Shown here piece after piece: positions 54,938-63,603 of a stretch of 64,000 nucleotides of DNA (position 1 is the stretch's first letter; each line of letters begins with the position of its first letter). A program made the position numbers and the translations under genes. The stretch comes from Streptomyces akebiae (GTDB taxonomy: Bacteria; Actinomycetota; Actinomycetes; Streptomycetales; Streptomycetaceae). Under the pieces are notes generated by a model. It made no database searches and was not told the origin of the DNA. It saw only the letters and a program-made list of their open reading frames with translations. The DNA lies in NCBI RefSeq assembly GCF_019599145.1, contig NZ_CP080647.1, forward strand, positions 7,192,001 to 7,256,000, written 5' to 3'.

Positions 54938-55047
54938 TGCTGACGGGTATCGGTGCGGGGGTGCGGGCCTACCGCGTGACCACCTGCAGGGAACGCGGCG
55001 TCGCATCCGTACAGAGGTTCCTGTTGTGCAGGCCGGCCATCATCGCC

Positions 55048-55089
55048 GAGCGTCTGGGGCGCCTGCCGAGGCGGGCGCCCCAGACGCTC
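55048..55089 (+). terminator. Perfect 16-bp hairpin between VOC and araC-type genes
   Basis: GAGCGTCTGGGGCGCC (55048-55063) and GGCGCCCCAGACGCTC (55074-55089) enclose a 10-nt loop. It is 110 bp after the VOC stop and 40 bp before the AraC start, so it may be a terminator or a leader structure. Confidence 0.6.
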
Positions 55090-55129
55090 GTAGACGTCGA
55101 TGGAAGATGAGGAAAGGGGAGGTGTTCTC

Positions 55130-55645
55130 ATGTGTCAGCCCGAGTGGCGGCGTGCCCGCGTCCAGGCGCAGCGCCTGGCTGATCTCGTGCGGCTGCGCCG
55201 CGTCCGCGACCGGATCGACAGGGAGTACACGCAGCCGCTGAACGTGGAGGAGCTCGCCCGCGGCGTGAACATGTCCGCCGGGCACCTCAGCCGGCAATTC
55301 AGGGCCGCCTACGGTGAGTCGCCGTACGCGTACCTGATGACGCGTCGCATCGAGCGTGCGACGGCGCTGTTGCGGCGGGGCGACCTCAGCGTCACCGAGG
55401 TCTGCTTCGAGGTCGGCTGCGCGTCGCTGGGCACGTTCACCACCCGCTTCACCGAGCTCGTCGGCATGCCGCCCGGGGTCTTCCGGCGTCAGGCTGCGGA
55501 TGCGGCGGCCGACCACGCTGCGGGCGCGGACCACGATGCGGGCTCTGCGATCAGGGTGGAGGGAATGCCGGCGTGTGTGGCGAAGCAAGTGACAAGACCC
55601 GTCAGGAATCGAGAAGTCACGGCCACCGAGCAGCCCCTAGCGTGA
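55130..55645 (+). CDS. AraC/XylS-family regulator (HTH domain with short tail)
   Basis: A 171-residue protein. The two helix-turn-helix motifs of AraC proteins cover residues about 24-120 (LNVEELARGVNMSAGHLSRQ FRAAYGESPYAYL; VTEVCFEVGCASLGTFTTRF). No N-terminal effector domain is present, and an Ala/Asp-rich tail follows. ATG 55130 follows GGGGAGG; 55100 is the alternative start. The stop (TGA) overlaps the next ATG, coupling it to the two-domain VOC gene. Confidence 0.85.
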   Translation: MCQPEWRRARVQAQRLADLVRLRRVRDRIDREYTQPLNVEELARGVNMSAGHLSRQFRAAYGESPYAYLMTRRIERATALLRRGDLSVTEVCFEVGCASLGTFTTRFTELVGMPPGVFRRQAADAAADHAAGADHDAGSAIRVEGMPACVAKQVTRPVRNREVTATEQPLA

Positions 55646-56328
55646 TGGCCATGGCAATCACCGCTTCCACCGCATCCAGCACGCCCCTCGCATCCGTCAC
55701 CCTCGAGGTGGCCGACCCCGAGGCAGCCCGCCGCTTCTACACCGCCTTCGGAGTAGACACGCGCATACGCCTGCGGGCGTCCGAGGCGCACTCCACCGGA
55801 TTCCGTGGATTCACCCTGGCGCTCACGGTGTCCCAGCCGGCCACCGTCGACAGCTTCGTCGGCGCCGCCCTGGACGCTGGCGCCACGGTGCTGAAGCCCG
55901 CCGCGAAGTCGCTGTGGGGCTACGGCGGCGTCATCCAGGCGCCGGACGGGACGATCTGGAAGATCGCCACCTCGGCGAAAAAGGACACAGGCCCGGCCCA
56001 TCGCGAGATCGACGAGATCGTGCTCCTGCTCGGCGTCGAGGACGTGAAGGCCAGCAAGCAGTTCTACGTCGGCCGGGGCCTGACCGTGGCCAGGAGCTTC
56101 GGCGGCAAGTACGCCGAGTTCACGTCCGACGAGCCCGGCTCCATCAAGCTGGCGCTTTACAAGCGCGGCGGGTTGGCCAAGGACCTCGGCGTCCTTGCCG
56201 ACGGCACCGGCTCGCATCGCGTCGTCCTCGGTAGCACCGCCGGCCCCTTCACCGATCCGGACGGATTCGCCTGGGAGGCTGCCGGGGCGCTCGCCCCCGC
56301 GCCGTCCACGACGCCTCCCCTGTCCTGA
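55645..56328 (+). CDS. Two-domain VOC-family protein
   Basis: A 227-residue protein with two VOC modules: SVTLEVADPEAARRFYTAFG near residue 17 and EIVLLLGVEDVKASKQFYVG near 128. It is coupled to the AraC-type regulator by a TGATG overlap, so the regulator likely controls it. Glyoxalase-like or antibiotic-binding functions are both possible; the substrate is unknown. Confidence 0.85.
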   Translation: MAMAITASTASSTPLASVTLEVADPEAARRFYTAFGVDTRIRLRASEAHSTGFRGFTLALTVSQPATVDSFVGAALDAGATVLKPAAKSLWGYGGVIQAPDGTIWKIATSAKKDTGPAHREIDEIVLLLGVEDVKASKQFYVGRGLTVARSFGGKYAEFTSDEPGSIKLALYKRGGLAKDLGVLADGTGSHRVVLGSTAGPFTDPDGFAWEAAGALAPAPSTTPPLS

Positions 56329-56389
56329 CCCACGGGCCCCGCACTCCCGCCCCGAACCGCCTCATCCCCGTACGAGAGGAAACCCTGCC

Positions 56390-56875
56390 ATGCAGTCCAT
56401 GCATTCTTCCGCCGAGAACTCCGGCACGACCTCTGAGCAGTACAAGGGCTTTTCCGCTGAGGAGCGGACCGCGATGAAGGAGCACGCGCAAGAACAGAAG
56501 AAGGCGGCGGCGCGGCGCGGTTCGTCCCGGGTGGAGAAGGAGGCGGCAGCGGAGCGGGACGTGCTCGCGAAGATCGCCGAGATGCCGGCCGCGGACCGGG
56601 TCCTCGCCGAGCGGATACACGACATCATCAAGACCGCGGCTCCGGACCTCACGTCGAAGCTTTGGTACGGGATGCCCGCGTATGCCAGAGACGGCAAGGT
56701 CCTCTGCCACTTCCAGAGCGCGCAGAAGTTCAAGTCGAGGTATGCCACGCTCGGCTTCAGCGACGAGGCGGCACTCGACGACGGCGCCATGTGGCCGGCC
56801 GCCTACGCCCTGAAGGAGCTGACTGCAGCCGACGAACAGCGCATCAGCGCGCTCGTCAAGAAGGCAGTGGGCTGA
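56390..56875 (+). CDS. DUF1801-family protein (YdhG/iron-chaperone-like)
   Basis: A 161-residue protein whose second half matches DUF1801: LTSKLWYGMPAYARDGKVLC HFQSAQKFKSRYATLGF. The first 60 residues are a charged, Lys/Ala-rich helix. Some family members resemble frataxin-type iron chaperones, but no function is proven. GAGAGGA precedes the ATG. Last gene of the VOC-AraC-VOC block. Confidence 0.8.
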   Translation: MQSMHSSAENSGTTSEQYKGFSAEERTAMKEHAQEQKKAAARRGSSRVEKEAAAERDVLAKIAEMPAADRVLAERIHDIIKTAAPDLTSKLWYGMPAYARDGKVLCHFQSAQKFKSRYATLGFSDEAALDDGAMWPAAYALKELTAADEQRISALVKKAVG

Positions 56876-56879
56876 GACC

Positions 56880-57138
56880 GCTGCTGGGGCTCCTCGCACA
56901 GCCCGGCATCCACCAGGTAGTCGGCCAGCTTCTCCGGATACTCGTCCACATTCGGGAACCGGCCCATCCGCTGGTGTGACTCCAGTGCCAGCGGCAACGC
57001 GAGCTGAGGGCCGTCGGAGTCCATCCGCTCAACTGCCCACGCTGCCTTCTCCCGCGTCGGCGCGAAGAACAAGTGCAGCTCATGTGCGGTGATCAGCCGC
57101 TTGAATCGCGCGTACGCGGTCTGCTCGATCGAGGTCAC
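56880..57138 (-). pseudogene. Tn3-family transposase, N-terminal (DUF4158) remnant
   Basis: The minus-strand frame reads MTSIEQTAYARFKRLITAHE then FFAPTREKAAWAVERMDSDG and HQRMGRFPNVDEYPEKLADY, the DUF4158 N-terminal domain of Tn3 transposases. The reading continues only about 85 residues and then diverges near 56880. No terminal repeat is seen. Together with the 12768 remnant this window carries both ends of Tn3 transposases, but on different sides and strands. Confidence 0.75.
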
Positions 57139-57237
57139 AAGTCCCGCCCCGGGCCGAGAGATCAGTCAGTATCAGCACCTACGACCTTCGGCCGTATGGG
57201 TGACGGCTGCTACCGCACAGGGCGTCGAGAATCAAGT

Positions 57238-57437
57238 ACTGGCGGCTTTTGGGCCTACCTCGGCGCTACTTCTTCATGGCCCTCGCCCACCTGCTGTGGT
57301 TCGGCGTCGTCGCCGTCTTCTTCTCGCACGACCGGATGCGTGCCGTGATGCTGCGCGGCCAGAAGGTCCTCAACAAGGCGATCGGCTCCGTCCTGGCCGG
57401 CCTGGGCATCAGCCTCGCGTTCGCCCCGTCGCACTGA
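57238..57437 (+). pseudogene. LysE-type amino-acid exporter, C-terminal fragment
   Basis: The plus-strand frame reads RYFFMALAHLLWFGVVAVFF SHDRMRAVMLRGQKVLNKAI and GSVLAGLGISLAFAPSH, ending at a stop at 57435-57437. This is the last two helices and C-terminus of a LysE/RhtB exporter. The pieces at 52206, 54103 and 57238 are colinear on one strand, so they belong to one gene split by about 5 kb of foreign DNA. The middle, about 100 residues, is gone. Confidence 0.75.
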
Positions 57438-58785
57438 CGGCGCCGGAGTCCGCCGCCGTGGCGGTGGCGGTGTCCGTGGTGGTGGCGGTGTCCGTGGTGG
57501 TGCCGGGGGCCGTGGCGTCCACGGCGACCGTCACGATCGTCCGCACCTGGGCGATGATGTCCAACCGGTTGCGCACGAACTCGGGATCGGTCACCGTCCC
57601 GGTCGCCGGGTCGGTGTTGCCGGCCCCGAACTGCAGGACGGGCGTGTGCACATGCCCGCCCGGCAGCGAGGAGCCCAGTCCCAGCCGGTCGCGCAGGAGC
57701 GTCGCCCGGTAGGCGATCTCGTTGGAGAGGTAGTCGCCGCCGCCCCCGGCCCGCGCGGTCGAGCCCGGCGTCGGCCCGTCCGGGCGGACGACCGCCGCCG
57801 TGCCGCCCGCCGGTATCTCGGTCACGCTCGTGTTGTCGTAGACCGGGAAGCGGCCGGTGGCCGCGGCCACGATGTCCGCGTACGGCAGGGTCGTCGTCGT
57901 CCACTGGGGCTGGGTGGCGGGGTCGGTCACCGGGATGGTCCCGGTGCGGCCGACGGTGTCGTTGTCGGCGAAGCCGCCGCGCCAGGCCCCGTTGGTCCGC
58001 TCGACGTCGAAACGGCCCACCCGGCCCTGGCTGACGGTCGCGAAGAGATCCACGCGGGGCAACTGCTTGCGCAGCGTCCGCTCGACCGTGCCGTCGGCGA
58101 AGTCCTGCCAGCGGACGGGGAAGACGGCGGTCTCGACGCGGGCGAGCCCGTCGGCGGTCCTGATCACCGTCCCGTCGAGAGCGAGCGCCGTCGCCCCGGA
58201 CGGGTTGGAGATCCGTACGTCCCGGTCCAGTGTGAAGGGATCGAATCCGGTGACCAGGATCCGCTTCACCTCCTTGCCGCGCTGCGGAAAGAGCAGGGAG
58301 TCCTGGCCGCGCGACGCCCTCTCCAACGCGCCGAGCAACTGGGCTCTCTGACTGGCACTCAACTCGAACCGCGGCTCCCAGCCCCGCACTTCCCGCGTCA
58401 TCCCCAACCGCGCCCAGTACAGCGGCCGGTCGTCGTCCCGGCTCAGATCACCGCCCGCCGGACCCCGTCCCTGCGCCCGGTCCACGGCCCGCGTCCACAG
58501 CCGCCCACCCTGCCGTACGACGATCCGCTCGGCCTGGGCGTACGACCGCGCCCCGTCCAGCGCCCGCGCGAACTCCGGTGCGACGGTGTCGAAGCCGGAC
58601 CGCCGAAGGATCTCCTGAGGCACGGCCCGGTCGAGGCGCTGCTCCTCGACGGTGGGGGCCGCGGCCGAAGAGGCGGGTGCCGTGGGCGTGGCGGAGGCGG
58701 TGGTGGGGGCGCAGAGACCGGCGAGCAGGGCCGCCAGTCCTGTCGCCGCTGCGCGTGCCCGTCGGTAAGTCAGTGGGGAAATCAA
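57409..58785 (-). CDS. Secreted pyroglutamyl-peptidase-like protein
   Basis: A 458-residue exported protein. The signal-like N-terminus (AAATGLAALLAGLCAPTTASA) leads to a helical domain, then RILVTGFDPFTLDRDVRISN PSG, the start of the C15 pyroglutamyl peptidase fold, and GDYLSNEIAYRATLL near the end with conserved N and Y positions. The Cys nucleophile of true C15 enzymes is not evident, so activity is uncertain. The C-terminus has a Thr-rich repeat (TDTATTTDTATATA) and overlaps the lysE C-terminal fragment by about 29 bp on the other strand. The start codon is unclear (TTG 58785 or GTG 58860). Confidence 0.7.
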   Translation of the reverse strand: MISPLTYRRARAAATGLAALLAGLCAPTTASATPTAPASSAAAPTVEEQRLDRAVPQEILRRSGFDTVAPEFARALDGARSYAQAERIVVRQGGRLWTRAVDRAQGRGPAGGDLSRDDDRPLYWARLGMTREVRGWEPRFELSASQRAQLLGALERASRGQDSLLFPQRGKEVKRILVTGFDPFTLDRDVRISNPSGATALALDGTVIRTADGLARVETAVFPVRWQDFADGTVERTLRKQLPRVDLFATVSQGRVGRFDVERTNGAWRGGFADNDTVGRTGTIPVTDPATQPQWTTTTLPYADIVAAATGRFPVYDNTSVTEIPAGGTAAVVRPDGPTPGSTARAGGGGDYLSNEIAYRATLLRDRLGLGSSLPGGHVHTPVLQFGAGNTDPATGTVTDPEFVRNRLDIIAQVRTIVTVAVDATAPGTTTDTATTTDTATATAADSGAVSATGRTRG

Positions 58786-58975
58786 GGCAGTTCGGGCCCT
58801 TCCGTCGCTGGTTCGTGCCGTGGGGGTGCCGCTCCGGACGGCGGCAGTATCGCGTGACACAAGGGGCTCGCGCCATGCCCGGCGCCGCAGGGGGCGCACG
58901 TCGTGCCCGGTGACGGATGGGGTGTTCGTCGCGCTGCACACCGGCGGTGGGCGTGCACGTGGCCCCCGGCGCGGC

Positions 58976-59938
58976 TCAGCCGTCCGCGCCCCGCGTCGCC
59001 GCCTCCCGCAGTGCCCGGAGGAACGCGCGCCCGGCGGGCGAAGGGGCCACCCCGCGTGCCGTCGCCGCGTACACCACCCGCCCGGCCGCCTCCTCGCCCG
59101 CCACCGGCAGCAGCACGACGTCCGGCCGCACGGACCCGGCGGCGAGCGCCGGTACCAGCGTGACCCCGAGCCCGGCCGCCACATAGCCCAGCTTGGCGAT
59201 CCACTCCACGACGACATGCGCGATCCTGGGCCGGAAACCGTGCCGCAGGGCTGCGTCGAGAAGGGTTCCCTCGGGGTGGGCGTCGCCGGATATCCAGTCG
59301 GCGTCGGCGAGTTGGGGGAGCCGCACCGGCCCCCGCCCCGCGAGCGGATGGCCGACGGGGACGGCGACGTACAGCGGCTCGTCGAGGAGGTGATGGAGGT
59401 CGTACGCGTCGAGGGGTACGCGTCCCGTGGTCGACACGATCGCCAGGTCCAGCCCGCCCGCGGCCAGCCGATCGAGCAACGCGGGCGTGAAGCCCTCGTC
59501 CCGGGTGAGCCGGACACCGGGGTGCCGGGCCCGGAACGCGGCCATCGCGTGCGGGACGAGCGCCGCGTCCGCCGTGGCGAAGGCACCGATCCGCAACCGC
59601 CCGCCGGCCGCCTCCCGTAGCGCGGTCAACTCCCGCTCGGCCTGCCCCAATCGCGTCACCAGGGCCTCGGCGTGCGGAACGAGCACCCGCCCCGCCTCCG
59701 TGAGCCGCACCCCGCGCGGCAGCCGGTCGAACAGCGCCGCTCCGCCCAACGCCCCCTCCAGGGAGGCGACCTGGCGCGACACGGCCGACTGGGTCCAGCC
59801 GAGCGACCTCGCGGCGACGGTGAACGACCCGTGCCGCGCGACCTCCAGGAACACGCGCAGCCAGAAGGCGGACAGATCGGGGACGTCGGCCGGGTCGTGC
59901 GCGCCGCGACCCCCGTCCGAGACATGCGCGTCATGCAT
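58976..59938 (-). CDS. LysR-family transcriptional regulator
   Basis: A 320-residue protein with LysR helix-turn-helix SFTVAARSLGWTQSAVSRQV (about residues 38-57) and the substrate-binding domain ending ATARGVAPSPAGRAFLRAL. Three in-frame ATGs (59956, 59947, 59938) sit close together; 59938 is taken as the most likely. It is divergent from the ridA gene with 58 bp between, so the LysR protein probably regulates ridA. Confidence 0.88.
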   Translation of the reverse strand: MHDAHVSDGGRGAHDPADVPDLSAFWLRVFLEVARHGSFTVAARSLGWTQSAVSRQVASLEGALGGAALFDRLPRGVRLTEAGRVLVPHAEALVTRLGQAERELTALREAAGGRLRIGAFATADAALVPHAMAAFRARHPGVRLTRDEGFTPALLDRLAAGGLDLAIVSTTGRVPLDAYDLHHLLDEPLYVAVPVGHPLAGRGPVRLPQLADADWISGDAHPEGTLLDAALRHGFRPRIAHVVVEWIAKLGYVAAGLGVTLVPALAAGSVRPDVVLLPVAGEEAAGRVVYAATARGVAPSPAGRAFLRALREAATRGADG

Positions 59939-59996
59939 GGCCGCCATGCTAGACATTCGCTTGTCGCATCACATGGCCGGACCTAGCGTCGAGGCC

Positions 59997-60386
59997 ATGG
60001 AGATCACCCTCGACAACCCGCCGTCCGCGCCGCAGCCGCTGAGCCCCTACTACTCCCAGGTGGCCCGCGTTCAACTCGCCGACGGCAGCGCCCTGTTGTA
60101 CCTCTCGGGTCAGATCGCCGAGGGCGCCACCGTGACCGACCAGAGCCGCGCCGTCTTCGAGACCATAGCCGCCCTCCTGGCGGCGCACGGCGCCACCCTC
60201 GCCGACATCATCAACATCCGCACGTACCTGACCGACATCACCAAGCTCCACGAGTACGGCGCCGTACGCACCCGGTTCCTGCCGGGCACACCCCCGACCA
60301 GCATGACGATGGAGGTCCCGAGACTCTTCCAGCCGCAGGCCATGGTCGAGGTCGAGGTCGTGGCGGCGGTGCCCGCGAGAGGCTGA
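59997..60386 (+). CDS. RidA/YjgF-family protein
   Basis: A 129-residue RidA-type protein (LYLSGQIAEGATVTDQSRAV; IINIRTYLTDITKLHEYGAV; TPPTSMTMEVPRLFQPQAMV EVEVVA). RidA deaminates reactive enamines formed by PLP enzymes. The typical Arg in the R-x-x-F position (NIRTYLTD) is present; many divergent RidA copies in Streptomyces do other things. Its stop is 8 bp from the convergent TetR stop. Confidence 0.88.
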   Translation: MEITLDNPPSAPQPLSPYYSQVARVQLADGSALLYLSGQIAEGATVTDQSRAVFETIAALLAAHGATLADIINIRTYLTDITKLHEYGAVRTRFLPGTPPTSMTMEVPRLFQPQAMVEVEVVAAVPARG

Positions 60387-60393
60387 CCGGGGC

Positions 60394-60972
60394 CTAGCCG
60401 ACGTCCTCGCCCAGCAGCGCCAGGAAGTCCCGGAACGCCCCCGGCATGTCCACGGCGCCCGGGTCCAGCAGCCACTGGTACTGCAGGCCGTCCATCACGG
60501 CCACCAGCAGCGGGGCCGCGCGCTCCGGTGTGAGCCCGCTGGGGAGCCGGTCGCCGTACTCGGCGCGCAGGACCTCGGTCATGGAGCCCCGCACCCGCCC
60601 GTACCGCTCGGTGAAGAACTCGCGCGCGGGATGCCCCTCGGTGACGCTCTCGCCGAGCAGCGCGGAGAAGGTCTGCACGATCCCGGGCCGCATGGCGTTG
60701 TACTCGACCAGGGAGCCCAGCAGATCGAGTCGAAGCGGGCTGTCGGGGACGGCGTCCCACCGGTCCCGCTCCCTGAGGACGGCGACGAGCAGCGCGTCCT
60801 TGGTGGGGAAGTAGTGCAGCAGCCCCTGCTGGGTGAGCCCGACGCGCTCGGCGACCGCGGCCATGCTCGCGCCCCGGTAACCGCGCTCGGCGATCACTTC
60901 CAGCGCCGCCAGCACGATCTCCGCGCGCCGCTCCTCACCCCTGACGCTCCTGGTTCCACTGGTGCCGCTCAT
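60394..60972 (-). CDS. TetR-family transcriptional regulator
   Basis: A 192-residue regulator with HTH (RAEIVLAALEVIAERGYRGA SMAAVAERVGLTQQGLLHYF) and C-terminal TetR-type domain. ATG 60972 (MSGTSGTRSV) is preferred, though 60990 is possible. It is divergent from the GH3 glucosidase, and the gap contains two ATAACG repeats. It likely represses the glucosidase or senses its product. Confidence 0.85.
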   Translation of the reverse strand: MSGTSGTRSVRGEERRAEIVLAALEVIAERGYRGASMAAVAERVGLTQQGLLHYFPTKDALLVAVLRERDRWDAVPDSPLRLDLLGSLVEYNAMRPGIVQTFSALLGESVTEGHPAREFFTERYGRVRGSMTEVLRAEYGDRLPSGLTPERAAPLLVAVMDGLQYQWLLDPGAVDMPGAFRDFLALLGEDVG

Positions 60973-61015
60973 GCCGTCACCGTACGGCATCCCGTCCCGC
61001 CGGACCGGGGTCAAT

Positions 61016-61032
61016 ATAACGGGAGCATAACG
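61016..61032. promoter_or_regulatory. Direct repeat ATAACG-N5-ATAACG in divergent gap
   Basis: Two ATAACG copies with start points 11 bp apart form an AT-rich patch in the gap between the TetR gene and the GH3 gene. One helical turn between repeats fits a bound dimer. It may be the TetR site or part of a promoter. Confidence 0.4.
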
Positions 61033-61104
61033 AAACCTACCGATCTACAGGTGATGTGTGCACGATGGCGAGGACAGAAACGGACTCGACGAGGAGGCAC
61101 CGCG

Positions 61105-63567
61105 ATGGCGGCAACCCCGGGCACCCACCCCACCCCGGCCGACGAGGCCCGCGAAGCGGCCGTGGAGAAGGCCCTCGCCAGGCTGGACCTGGACGCCAAG
61201 GCCAGGCTCCTCGCCGGCCAGGACATGTGGACGCTGCCCGCGCTCCCCGAGATCGGTCTGGCCTCGCTCGTCATGTCCGACGGCCCCATCGGCGTACGGG
61301 GAGTGCGCTGGACCGCCGAGGACCCGTCCGTCGCACTGCCCTCCCCGACCGCCCTGGCCGCCACCTGGGATCCCGAACTCGCCCACCGTGCAGGGGTGTT
61401 GCTGGCCCAGGAGGCCCGTCGCAAGGGCGTCCACGTCCTTCTCGCCCCCACCGTCAACCTGCACCGCTCACCGCTGGGCGGCCGCCACTTCGAGGCGTAC
61501 AGCGAGGACCCCTACCTCACCGGCGAGATGGGCTCGGGCTATGTGGCGGGCGTGCAGTCCGGCGGCGTCGGCACCACCGTCAAACACTTCGTCGCCAACG
61601 ACGCCGAGACCGACCGCTTCACGGTGAACAACCTGGTCTCCGAACGCGCCCTGCGTGAGCTGTACCTGGCCCCGTTCGAGGCGATCGTGGCGAACGCCCA
61701 CCCCTGGGGCATCATGACCGCCTACAACACCGTCAACGGCACGACGATGACCGAGCACCGTTACCTCGTGAACGAGGTCCTGCGCGGTGAGTGGGGCTTC
61801 GACGGCTTCAACGTCTCCGACTGGCTGGCCGCCCGCTCGACGACCGCGGCCCTCACAGGCGGCCTCGACGTCGCCATGCCCGGCCCGGTCACCGTCTACG
61901 GCGAGGCCCTGGCCACCGCCGTCCGCGCCGGCGAGGTCACGGAGGCCGAACTCGACGAGGCGGTCCGCCGCGTGCTGCGCCTGGCCGCCCGCGTCGGCAT
62001 CCTGGAAGGCGCCGACCCGGTGGTCACCGAACTCCCCGCCCCCGTCGACGGCGACGCCCTGGCCCGCGAGATCGCCCGCCGCTCCTTCGTCCTCGTCCGC
62101 AACGAGGCACCGGACGGCCGGGCGGCCCTCCCTCTGGAGCAGGGCTCGACGGTCGCCCTCATCGGTGCCGCGGCCCGCGACGCCCGCGTCCTCGGCGGCG
62201 GTTCGGCCACCGTCTTCCCCGCCCACATCGTCTCCCCGCTCGACGGCCTCACCGCGGCCCTCCCCGAGGGCACGCTGACGTACGCCGTGGGCGCGGACCC
62301 CAACGAGGAACTGGGCGTGGCCGACAAGGGATTCACCCTGGAGGCCGTCTGCCGTGACATCTCCGGCACGGTCATCGGCACCCGCTCCTCGCCCAGCGGC
62401 CACATCCAGTGGATGGGTTCGGACCTCCCCGACGGCGTCACCCACACGACCCTGCACACCGTCGAGGTGACCGGCACCTTCGTCCCGCGCGAGACCGGCA
62501 CGCACACCTTCGGCATCAAGGGCCTCGGCACCTACACCCTCACCGTCGACGGCACCACCCACTTCGACGGCGTCCGGAGCACCGACACGGACGACCCCTT
62601 CGTGTCGTTCTTCGGCGCCCCCGTCCCGCTGGCCCAGGTCGAACTGACCGAGGGCACACCGGTGCGGGTCTCCCTCACCCATGTCGTGGAACTCGCCGCC
62701 GACGCTCCCCTCACGATGCTCGCCTTCTCGCTCTGCCACCAGGGCCCCCAGCGCGACCCCGACGACCTGATCGCCGAGGCCGTCGAGGCCGCCCGTGCCG
62801 CCGACACGGCCGTCGTCGTGGTCGCCACCACCGAGCGGGTCGAGTCCGAGGGCTTCGACCGCAAGGACCTCCGCCTTCCCGGCCGTCAGGACGACCTGGT
62901 CCGCGCGGTGGCCGCCGCCAACCCCGCCACGATCGTGGTCGTCAACGCGGGCTCCCCGGTGGAACTCCCGTGGCGCGACGACGTGGCCGCCGTCCTCCTC
63001 ACCTGGTTCCCCGGCCAGGAGGGCGGCGCCGCCCTCGCCGACGTCCTCACCGGCACCCACGAGCCCGGCGGCCGCCTTCCCACCACGTGGGGCACCCTGT
63101 CCGAGGCCCCCGTCACCCGGGTCGCCCCCACCGCCGGCGAACTCACCTACGGCGAGGACGTCTTCATCGGCTACCGAGCCTGGGACAAGGAGGCCAGGAC
63201 CCCCACGTACCCCTTCGGTCACGGCCTCGGCTACACCGACTGGACGTACGAGTCCCTCGACGTCAGCGGCACGACGGCGACGGTACGGGTACGCAACTCG
63301 GGCACCCGCGAGGGCCGGGAGACCATCCAGCTCTACCTGGCGCCCACCACCCCGGACGAGAACCGCCCGACCCGCTGGCTGGCGGGCTTCGCGACGGTGG
63401 AGGCGGCCCCGGGCGAGACCACCGAAGCCGTCATCCGACTCCCGCGCCGCGCCTTCGAGATCTGGGACGAGACGGCCGGCTCATGGGCGTACGTGAAGGG
63501 TGCGTACGAGGTGGCGGCGGCCCGCTCCCTCGACGACCCCCGCGTCACGGTGACGATCGAGGTCTAG
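61105..63567 (+). CDS. GH3 beta-glucosidase with PA14 insert
   Basis: An 820-residue GH3 enzyme. The nucleophile Asp239 is in FNVSDWLAA, the conserved KHFVAND lies at 160-166, and the second domain carries SEGFDRKDLRLPGRQDDLV with the usual acid/base region. A PA14 domain is inserted at about 415-545 (ETGTHTFGIKGLGTYTLTVD), and a fibronectin-III-like domain ends the protein (STSL-type). It lacks a signal peptide and probably hydrolyses beta-glucosides or beta-xylosides in the cell. GAGGAGG lies 7 bp before the ATG. A galM-type gene follows, convergent. Confidence 0.92.
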   Translation: MAATPGTHPTPADEAREAAVEKALARLDLDAKARLLAGQDMWTLPALPEIGLASLVMSDGPIGVRGVRWTAEDPSVALPSPTALAATWDPELAHRAGVLLAQEARRKGVHVLLAPTVNLHRSPLGGRHFEAYSEDPYLTGEMGSGYVAGVQSGGVGTTVKHFVANDAETDRFTVNNLVSERALRELYLAPFEAIVANAHPWGIMTAYNTVNGTTMTEHRYLVNEVLRGEWGFDGFNVSDWLAARSTTAALTGGLDVAMPGPVTVYGEALATAVRAGEVTEAELDEAVRRVLRLAARVGILEGADPVVTELPAPVDGDALAREIARRSFVLVRNEAPDGRAALPLEQGSTVALIGAAARDARVLGGGSATVFPAHIVSPLDGLTAALPEGTLTYAVGADPNEELGVADKGFTLEAVCRDISGTVIGTRSSPSGHIQWMGSDLPDGVTHTTLHTVEVTGTFVPRETGTHTFGIKGLGTYTLTVDGTTHFDGVRSTDTDDPFVSFFGAPVPLAQVELTEGTPVRVSLTHVVELAADAPLTMLAFSLCHQGPQRDPDDLIAEAVEAARAADTAVVVVATTERVESEGFDRKDLRLPGRQDDLVRAVAAANPATIVVVNAGSPVELPWRDDVAAVLLTWFPGQEGGAALADVLTGTHEPGGRLPTTWGTLSEAPVTRVAPTAGELTYGEDVFIGYRAWDKEARTPTYPFGHGLGYTDWTYESLDVSGTTATVRVRNSGTREGRETIQLYLAPTTPDENRPTRWLAGFATVEAAPGETTEAVIRLPRRAFEIWDETAGSWAYVKGAYEVAAARSLDDPRVTVTIEV

Positions 63568-63603
63568 GAGCGCCGCGGATCCTGGGGACGGGGTGCGCGT
63601 CGA

